The position numbers and the translations under genes were made by a program. This document shows, piece by piece, positions 1 to 4,225 of a DNA stretch of 5,706 nt. A model generated the notes under the pieces. That model worked only from the letters and a program-made list of their open reading frames with translations. It was not told where the DNA came from and did not search any database. Origin of the DNA: Nitrospinales bacterium (GTDB lineage Bacteria; Nitrospinota_A; UBA7883; JACRGQ01); the NCBI GenBank assembly GCA_023248615.1, contig JAHFEI010000145.1, positions 1 through 5,706 of the forward strand, in the 5' to 3' direction. Each line of letters starts with the position of its first letter. Position 1 is the first letter of the stretch.

Positions 1-34
1 TTTTCTCGATACATGTCCCATTTTCCACGCTCCT

Positions 35-115
35 TTCGGTTACATGGAATATGAGGCAACGAAGCATTTCCCGTAAAATCAGCCCAATCCTTCGGTTACA
101 TTTAATATGAGGCAA
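35..115. repeat. Imperfect direct repeat, two 25-base copies 56 bases apart
   Basis: Positions 35-59 and 91-115 both begin TTCGGTTACAT and end AATATGAGGCAA. They match at 23 of 25 positions, differing only at two adjacent bases in the middle. The downstream flanks (roughly 60-78 and 116-138) are weakly alike, so this may be an old tandem duplication of a longer unit of about 56 bases. The second copy contains the in-frame upstream ATG at 107, which I do not take as the obgE start. The repeat lies in the leader upstream of obgE. Its function is unknown; it could be a paired protein-binding site or simply a duplicated intergenic segment. Confidence 0.7.
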
Positions 116-151
116 TTCGACCGGAAGGCTCCTGTAAATATAAATGGGATA

Positions 152-163
152 TTCACGCGTGAA
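152..163. promoter_or_regulatory. Perfect 12-bp palindrome upstream of obgE (possible operator)
   Basis: TTCACGCGTGAA reads identically on both strands and ends 21 bases before the chosen obgE ATG at 185. Position and symmetry would suit a dimeric regulator or a small leader structure. No partner regulator is encoded in the window and no promoter could be placed with confidence around it, so the operator role is inference. Confidence 0.3.
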
Positions 164-184
164 ACAATTACAATCTTGGCTGCC

Positions 185-1234
185 ATGTTTATAGATGAAG
201 CGAATATTACGGTAAAAGCTGGCGACGGCGGCCCTGGGAGCACAAGCTTCCGGCGCGAGAAATTTGTTCCACGCGGCGGGCCGGACGGCGGCGACGGCGG
301 CAAGGGCGGCGACGTGATATTTCTGGCAGACCGGGGCGAGTCTACCCTCTTGCAGTTCCGCTTCAAGCGCGAGTTCGATGCGGAGCGTGGCGGCCACGGC
401 TCCGGCTCGAATTGCCACGGCAAGGACGGCGAGAACATAGTATTGAAAGTCCCACCGGGGACGTTGATAACGGATTTCGCGACCGGTGAGAAGCTGTGCG
501 ACCTCACCGAACACGGCCAAAGCTGGGTGGCCACAAAAGGCGGCATGGGGGGAAAAGGCAACGCATTTTTCCGCTCTTCCACCATGCAGGCCCCCAGATT
601 TTCCCAGCCTGGGATAGAGGGCGAGGAAAAGAAGATACACCTCGAACTGAGGCTTTTGGCGGACGTGGGCATAATCGGCCTGCCGAACGCAGGCAAGAGC
701 ACTCTCATATCGCGCCTTACTGCGGCGAAGCCGAAGATAGCGGACTACCCCTTCACCACGCTATCGCCCAAGATAGGGGTGGTGCAGGCGGATGAAGGCT
801 CTTTCGTAATGGCGGACATGCCGGGGCTGATAGAAGGCGCCCACGACGGCAAAGGGCTTGGCATAAGGTTTTTAAAGCATATAGCTCGCACGGCGGTGCT
901 GTGCCACCTTATAGACGTAAGCGATCCGGATACGAAAAAAGTAAAACATGATTTTGAGATAATAGAACGGGAGCTGGAAAGTTTCGACCCGGCCATGTTG
1001 GAAAAGCGACAGTTTGTGGTGCTGACGAAAATAGATGCGTTGTCCGAGCGGGCGCCGCTGAAGAAGCTCATTAAGCTGTTTGAGAAGAAAGGGTTCACCG
1101 TGCTGGCAATATCCAGCGTTGCGGGGGAAAACCTGCCGCAACTGGTGCGGCAACTTCACGCCGCCGTAAAGCAGGCGCGGGAAGCAGAGCATACAAAGGA
1201 ACAGGCAGAAAAAGACGGGCAACCGGCAGGGTAG
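185..1234 (+). CDS. obgE: Obg-family GTPase (ribosome assembly / stress GTPase)
   Basis: Essential P-loop GTPase of the Obg/CgtA family, known to act in the cytoplasm on 50S ribosomal subunit maturation and stress control. The protein is 349 residues. Residues 1-157 form the glycine-rich Obg fold, opening MFIDEANITVKAGDGG and containing the GGPDGGDGGKGG segment. The G domain follows: G1 GLPNAGKST (165-173), switch I YPFTTLSP (188-195), G3 DMPGL (211-215), G4 TKID (281-284) and G5 around ISSVAGEN (309-316). A short Lys/Glu-rich tail ends the protein, with no C-terminal OCT domain. The ATG at 185 is chosen because the family starts MF(I/V)D; an in-frame ATG at 107 would add 26 residues unlike Obg. 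No good Shine-Dalgarno precedes 185. It is the first gene of a plus-strand cluster, with the PilZ gene 44 bases downstream. Confidence 0.96.
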   Translation: MFIDEANITVKAGDGGPGSTSFRREKFVPRGGPDGGDGGKGGDVIFLADRGESTLLQFRFKREFDAERGGHGSGSNCHGKDGENIVLKVPPGTLITDFATGEKLCDLTEHGQSWVATKGGMGGKGNAFFRSSTMQAPRFSQPGIEGEEKKIHLELRLLADVGIIGLPNAGKSTLISRLTAAKPKIADYPFTTLSPKIGVVQADEGSFVMADMPGLIEGAHDGKGLGIRFLKHIARTAVLCHLIDVSDPDTKKVKHDFEIIERELESFDPAMLEKRQFVVLTKIDALSERAPLKKLIKLFEKKGFTVLAISSVAGENLPQLVRQLHAAVKQAREAEHTKEQAEKDGQPAG

Positions 1235-1253
1235 TTTCCGGGGGCTAAAAGGG

Positions 1254-1259
1254 TATAAT
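1254..1259 (+). promoter_or_regulatory. Possible -10 box in the obgE-PilZ gap
   Basis: A perfect TATAAT lies in the 44-base gap after obgE. A transcript starting a few bases downstream would just include the GGAGG ribosome site of the PilZ gene. There is no recognisable -35 hexamer (TTGACA-like) 16-18 bases upstream and no extended -10 TG. Read-through from obgE is equally possible. Confidence 0.25.
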
Positions 1260-1268
1260 AAGCCCATC

Positions 1269-1273
1269 GGAGG
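1269..1273 (+). promoter_or_regulatory. Ribosome binding site fixing the GTG start of the PilZ gene
   Basis: GGAGG lies 5 bases before the GTG at 1279. This strong Shine-Dalgarno match supports GTG as the true start of the PilZ-domain gene, which has no ATG nearby in frame. Confidence 0.75.
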
Positions 1274-1278
1274 AAAAA

Positions 1279-1992
1279 GTGGACGATGAGATACGGTTAC
1301 TGCAAAACAACAGGAGCCTAAAGGCTCCCGTTGACAGCCAGGAAGCCCAGCGTTTTGCCAACGTGCTAAACAACGCAAAAACCTCGTTCCTGGAATACGA
1401 CGAGCATAAGTACGAGTGCGACATCGTCGAGATGCGCTTGGGCGAGTTCATAGTGCTGAAGGTGCATAAGCCGGACCAAGGCCTTGTAAACGTCCCGCTG
1501 AGATACGATTTCTGCAAGTTGCGTGTGTTTACGGTGCAAGGGAAGGTTTACATTTTCCCCACATCCATAGTACAAAAAAAGATTCCGCTAATGGTAATTG
1601 CATTCCCGGAGAAGGAAGAGCCGGGCTTTGTGCGGACCGGCAAGCGCCTGTTCGTCCGGCAATCCACCCCCATAATCCTGCGTAAAAAGGAAAACCTGCT
1701 GGTGCCGAGGGATGCCACCGCAGTGGGGACGATAACGGACCTGAGCGAAGGCGGATGTAGCGTGATTAGCAGGATGCCGCTTACCAAAGGCGATAAAATA
1801 CGCATTTTCCTAAATGTATCCCACGAGAAAGAGGCGCGCAATGTGGAGCTTTTTTGTATTATCCGCAGGGCCGCCCCCACCCCCGATGGGCAGGTGGAAT
1901 ACGGGCTTGCATGGCACGAGGTTTCTGAAAGCGTGAAGGCGGATATCAAAAACTTCCTCACAAGGCATCCGTCGCTTGGGGCCGGTGGCTGA
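1279..1992 (+). CDS. YcgR-like PilZ-domain protein (probable c-di-GMP receptor)
   Basis: A 237-residue cytoplasmic protein with no signal peptide or membrane segment. The C-terminal half carries the PilZ c-di-GMP-binding signature: an RxxxR element in KRLFVR (R123 and R127) and the D/NxSxxG element DLSEGG (154-159), followed by beta-strand-rich sequence ending in the EYGLAW strand (207-212). Residues of roughly 35-110 resemble the N-terminal beta-barrel domain of YcgR-type flagellar-brake proteins in layout, though I cannot confirm that from motifs. Family members bind c-di-GMP and act on motility, exopolysaccharide or surface behaviour; the target here is unknown. The GTG start is supported by GGAGG 5 bases upstream. 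It sits 44 bases after obgE, and its last codons overlap the ComF-family gene, suggesting translational coupling. PilZ assignment is firm, physiological role is not. Confidence 0.85.
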   Translation: MDDEIRLLQNNRSLKAPVDSQEAQRFANVLNNAKTSFLEYDEHKYECDIVEMRLGEFIVLKVHKPDQGLVNVPLRYDFCKLRVFTVQGKVYIFPTSIVQKKIPLMVIAFPEKEEPGFVRTGKRLFVRQSTPIILRKKENLLVPRDATAVGTITDLSEGGCSVISRMPLTKGDKIRIFLNVSHEKEARNVELFCIIRRAAPTPDGQVEYGLAWHEVSESVKADIKNFLTRHPSLGAGG

Positions 1993-2731
1993 CCCTAAAC
2001 GGGTTTTGGGGACCTTCCTTTCCGGCCTGTCGTCCCTACTATTTCCCCGGCGGTGCGCCATCTGCCGCGAGCCGCTTGCCGGCGCCGACCTGTTTGAAAT
2101 CTGCGGCGGTTGCAAATCCGGCCTAAGCCTCCAGCCCGAACATTCATGCCGCGTGTGTGCCGCTCCTATTGATGGCGAGGTTGCGCAGGCCGGTATCATT
2201 ACCTGTGGCCGGTGCCGCACGGACATGCCGCATTTCGATATGACATTTTGCGGGATGCGCTACGAAGGCAAAAGCCGCGATATGGTACACAGCTTCAAGT
2301 TCGACGGCAGGGCGCGGCTGGCCGGGATACTTTCCTCCGTGCTTTGCGTACAGTTGTACCAGAATGAAGAGGCGCACAAGGCGGATATGGTACTACCGGT
2401 GCCGCTTCACCGCAAAAGGCTTTTCGATAGGGGATATAACCAATCGTACCTGCTGGCTTGCGAAGTCGGTATGGCGCTTTCCATCCCGGTGGTGACAGGC
2501 CTTTTGGTGCGCCCCAAGTACACCATGCCGCAATCGTCGCAAACCCGCGCCGAGCGGAAAGAGAATATAAAAAATGCGTTCTCCGTGGAGAGGCCAGCAG
2601 AGGTGGAGGGGAAAACCGTACTGCTGGTGGACGATATCATGACGACCGGCGCAACGCTTTCGGAGGCGGCCAAAACGCTGAAGAAAAACGGCGCCGCCAC
2701 TGTGATGTGCGCGGTCGCGGCACGCGCCTAG
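1985..2731 (+). CDS. comF: ComF-family phosphoribosyltransferase-like protein
   Basis: A 248-residue ComF/GntX-family protein. The N-terminal part has four CxxC pairs expected to bind zinc: CAIC, CGGC, CRVC and CGRC (about residues 24-77). The rest is a type I phosphoribosyltransferase fold with the conserved PVPLHRKRLFDRGYNQ segment (138-153) and the PRPP-binding loop VLLVDDIMTTGATL (212-225). In naturally competent bacteria, ComF is needed for DNA uptake or processing of incoming single strands; many non-competent bacteria also carry homologues, so competence cannot be inferred here. The GTG at 1985 is chosen, overlapping the PilZ stop by 8 bases; an in-frame TTG at 1976 (248 becomes 251 residues) or TTG at 2006 is possible, as none has a strong ribosome site. 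It is the last gene of the plus-strand cluster. Confidence 0.88.
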   Translation: MADPKRVLGTFLSGLSSLLFPRRCAICREPLAGADLFEICGGCKSGLSLQPEHSCRVCAAPIDGEVAQAGIITCGRCRTDMPHFDMTFCGMRYEGKSRDMVHSFKFDGRARLAGILSSVLCVQLYQNEEAHKADMVLPVPLHRKRLFDRGYNQSYLLACEVGMALSIPVVTGLLVRPKYTMPQSSQTRAERKENIKNAFSVERPAEVEGKTVLLVDDIMTTGATLSEAAKTLKKNGAATVMCAVAARA

Positions 2732-2792
2732 CCGACAATGCCAGAATGTCCGTTCCACTATCTTTGATGTTGGTGGGATAATCCTGCCTACC

Positions 2793-2813
2793 TTTCGTTG
2801 CGAAGCAACGAAG
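2793..2813. repeat. Hairpin downstream of comF
   Basis: TTCGTTGC (2794-2801) pairs with GCAACGAA (2805-2812) across a GAA loop, plus one G-T pair outside. It starts about 60 bases after the comF stop. It may protect or end the comF transcript, but the sequence after it (GCGTTACTCC) is not a T-run, so it is not a textbook terminator. Confidence 0.6.
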
Positions 2814-2848
2814 CGTTACTCCTGTTGCTCCTGCGGGGCGCGGCATGG

Positions 2849-2865
2849 GTTGCCGTGGCGGCAAC
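2849..2865. repeat. Short hairpin GTTGCCG / CGGCAAC
   Basis: Seven-base arms at 2849-2855 and 2859-2865 enclose a TGG loop. It is one of several inverted repeats in the comF-mdh spacer. Function is unknown. Confidence 0.45.
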
Positions 2866-2885
2866 AATCGCCGACAGGAATGTCA

Positions 2886-2916
2886 ACGCTACCAACAACA
2901 GGGCTAACGGTAGCGT
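2886..2916. repeat. Inverted repeat ACGCTACC / GGTAGCGT
   Basis: Eight-base perfect arms at 2886-2893 and 2909-2916 with a 15-base loop. It lies directly outside the left long inverted arm (2921-2940). Function is unknown. Confidence 0.5.
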
Positions 2917-2953
2917 AAGCCATAATCCTCGATTCCGAAGTTAAAATTACTTT

Positions 2954-2974
2954 CCCCTCCTTCGCAAGGAGGGG
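2954..2974. repeat. Strong C-rich/G-rich hairpin (first)
   Basis: CCCCTCCTT (2954-2962) pairs perfectly with AAGGAGGGG (2966-2974) across a CGC loop. It lies inside the inverted-repeat-bounded segment. The same CCCTC-type arm recurs at 3006 and 3231, suggesting one family of palindromic intergenic repeats. Confidence 0.7.
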
Positions 2975-3005
2975 ATGAAGGGGAGGTTCCTCAACCCCAC
3001 CTGCG

Positions 3006-3025
3006 CCTCCCCTTTCAAGGGGAGG
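3006..3025. repeat. Strong C-rich/G-rich hairpin (second)
   Basis: CCTCCCCT (3006-3013) pairs with AGGGGAGG (3018-3025) across a TTCA loop. The G-rich stretch at 2978-2986 could pair with the same left arm as an alternative, and a small GGTT/AACC stem lies between (2985-2996), so 2954-3025 could fold as three successive stems. Confidence 0.65.
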
Positions 3026-3194
3026 AAATTAATTTTGATATCAGCCCTGTACCAAATTATTCTTTTGAAAATATCCAAATCAGGCATATTTATAAATTGT
3101 TTTGGGGTATTTTGAATTCCTGTCTTCGGAATCGAGGATAATGGTTGCCGCCGTCCCGTGCGCATCTTGGCGCAAGGGGAATCCGAATACTGGA

Positions 3195-3210
3195 TCCCGC
3201 GTGCGCGGGA
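3195..3210. repeat. Palindromic repeat TCCCGC / GCGGGA
   Basis: TCCCGC (3195-3200) pairs with GCGGGA (3205-3210) around GTGC. The context, CCC, eight bases, then GGGAAT, resembles the dRS3-type palindromic repeats known from Neisseria and similar intergenic repeats elsewhere, although the left side reads GATCCC rather than ATTCCC. The resemblance is by eye only. Confidence 0.4.
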
Positions 3211-3228
3211 ATGGCAGTGTTTTTGTAG

Positions 3229-3253
3229 TTCCCCCTCTTTGGCAGAGGGGGGA
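3229..3253 (-). terminator. Hairpin just past the mdh stop (possible transcript end)
   Basis: CCCCCTCT (3231-3238) pairs with AGAGGGGG (3244-3251) across a five-base loop, with one T-G and one T-A pair outside. Read on the minus strand it begins 16 bases after the mdh stop codon, where a terminator would be expected. It lacks a following T-run on the minus strand, so it may be a repeat element, an RNA-stabilising stem or a non-canonical terminator. Confidence 0.35.
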
Positions 3254-3269
3254 AAGGAGGATGCGCGGA

Positions 3270-4188
3270 TTACACTTTCAGCTGGGAAACGCTTTTCCTT
3301 ACGCCATCGGCGGATTTTTTCAGCAACGCCTTTTCTTCATCGGTGAGATGGAGTTCGTAAACCTTTTCCACCCCGGAAGAGCCGAGCATTACAGGAACGC
3401 CCATGAATATTCCGTCTATGCCGTATTCCCCTTCCATGTAAACGGGGCAAGGTAGCACGCGCTTCTTGTCGCGCACCACAGATTCCACCATCTGCGCTAT
3501 GGAGGAGGCAGGCGCATAGTACGCGCTTCCCGTTTTAAGGTACTTCACTATTTCCGCGCCGCCATCCTGCGTGCGGGCCACCATGTCTTTTATCCGCTCT
3601 TTGGATATAAGTTGCGTGATGGGAATGCCCGATACGCTGGAGTAGCTGGGCAACGGCACCATATCCTCGCCGTGAAGCCCCATAACCATGGCATGCACAT
3701 CTTCGTTGCTCACGCCAAGCTCCAGAGAAATGAAATGGCGGAACCGGGTCGCGTCCAGCACTCCCGCCATGCCGACTATGCGTGTCTTGCCGAGCTTTGC
3801 ATACTTCTTCGCAACCCACGTCATAGTATCTACCGGGTTGGTAACGACTATCATGAAACAGTTCGGGGAATACTGGTACACCTTTTCGGCCACTTCCTTC
3901 ACTATCCCCGCGTTCACGTCGCGCAGGTCTTCGCGGGTCATGCCCGGCTTGCGGGCCAGCCCCGCGCATATCACCACTATGTCGGAGTCTGCCGTATCGG
4001 CCGGTTACGTGCATATCGAAATTCTCCAGCGGGGCGGATTCCATAAGGTCTAGCGCCTTACCTTGCGGTATGCCCTCCACCACGTCTATAAGAACCACGT
4101 TTCCCAGCTTTTTGTATGCGCAAAGCTGTGCCGTTGTCGCGCCAACGTGTCCCGCACCTACTATGGTAATTTTCCAGCGCTTGTTCAT
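3270..4188 (-). pseudogene. mdh: Malate dehydrogenase (LDH-like), frame broken near position 4000
   Basis: NAD-dependent malate dehydrogenase, which interconverts malate and oxaloacetate. The first part starts MNKRWKITIV and shows the NAD-binding GAGHVG (residues 11-16) and Asp35 after strand two. After residue 63 (VTG) the reading frame shifts at 4000-4001 and continues as ADTADSDIVVICAGLARKPG. The second part keeps ARKPGM and MTRED arginines, TNPVD, the catalytic pair Asp (GVLDATR) and His (GLHGEDMVP) 27 residues apart, and a normal C-terminus. The family usually has about four more residues (TGT-N-x-Y-type loop) before ADTADSD. Restoring 14 bases would give 933 bases, or 310 residues, the usual length. 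Without it, neither fragment is a complete enzyme: the downstream part (from a GTG at 3977) lacks the Rossmann glycine motif. It lies 37 bases after acn. Real mutation or assembly error cannot be told apart here. Confidence 0.88.
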
Positions 4189-4225
4189 AATAATTGTTGC
4201 CCAACCCTTCCTTAAATTTAACGGA

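Larger units (their letters stand above)
2921..3143. repeat. Segment bounded by 20-base inverted repeats (MITE-like)
   Basis: The arm at 2921-2940, read on the minus strand, and the arm at 3124-3143, read on the plus strand, match at 19 of 20 positions. The inner 16 bases CTTCGGAATCGAGGAT are identical. The 223-base segment has no transposase and contains two strong hairpins (2954-2974, 3006-3025). The structure resembles a small non-autonomous transposable element or another mobile intergenic repeat. No target-site duplication is visible in the flanks, so mobility is inference. A cruciform or long-range RNA stem is the alternative. Confidence 0.6.
2732..3269. other. Hairpin-rich non-coding spacer between convergent genes
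   Basis: These 538 bases separate the end of the comF gene (plus) from the end of the malate dehydrogenase gene (minus). Open frames here do not look like real proteins: their translations follow the repeat and hairpin sequence. The spacer contains at least seven inverted repeats (listed individually or in the findings) and one long pair of inverted arms at 2921-2940 / 3124-3143. Positions 3026-3120 are AT-rich and otherwise featureless. None of the hairpins is followed by a T-run on either strand, so I do not call a classical intrinsic terminator, although some hairpins may still help end the converging transcripts. Confidence 0.75.

Noticed and set aside
107..184. N-terminal extension of obgE from the ATG at 107
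   Set aside because: Obg proteins start MF(I/V)D at the position of the ATG at 185. The 26 added residues resemble no Obg segment, and the upstream ATG lies within a direct repeat with no ribosome site.
280..315. GGCGGCGAC-rich tandem-like repeat
   Set aside because: It encodes the glycine-rich Obg fold (GGPDGGDGGKGG), which is normal for the family and not a separate repeat element.
465..1378. Long antisense open frames opposite obgE and the 1279 gene
   Set aside because: They are shadows in GC-rich coding DNA with no family motifs, while the plus strand has clear Obg and PilZ signatures.
2731..2929. Possible decayed duplication: GCCGACA...GAATGTC...ATAATCCT at 2731-2786 and again at 2870-2929
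   Set aside because: Only three short blocks match, with different spacings and no similarity between them, so chance cannot be excluded.
2947..3165. Minus-strand open frame of 72 codons
   Set aside because: It covers the inverted-repeat segment, and its peptide is just the translated C-rich/G-rich hairpins.
3102..3455. Plus-strand open frame of 117 codons across the spacer and the mdh end
   Set aside because: Its translation comes from the hairpins, the palindrome and the antisense of mdh; no protein-family features are seen.
3535..3998. Continuation of the first mdh frame past the shift to 3535
   Set aside because: After position 4000 the translation loses all similarity to MDH and is the out-of-frame reading of the second mdh part, so it is not a fusion or a new domain.
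4189..4225. Separate promoter for mdh in the acn-mdh gap
   Set aside because: Only 37 AT-rich bases separate the genes and no promoter pair is recognisable; co-transcription with acn is the simpler reading.
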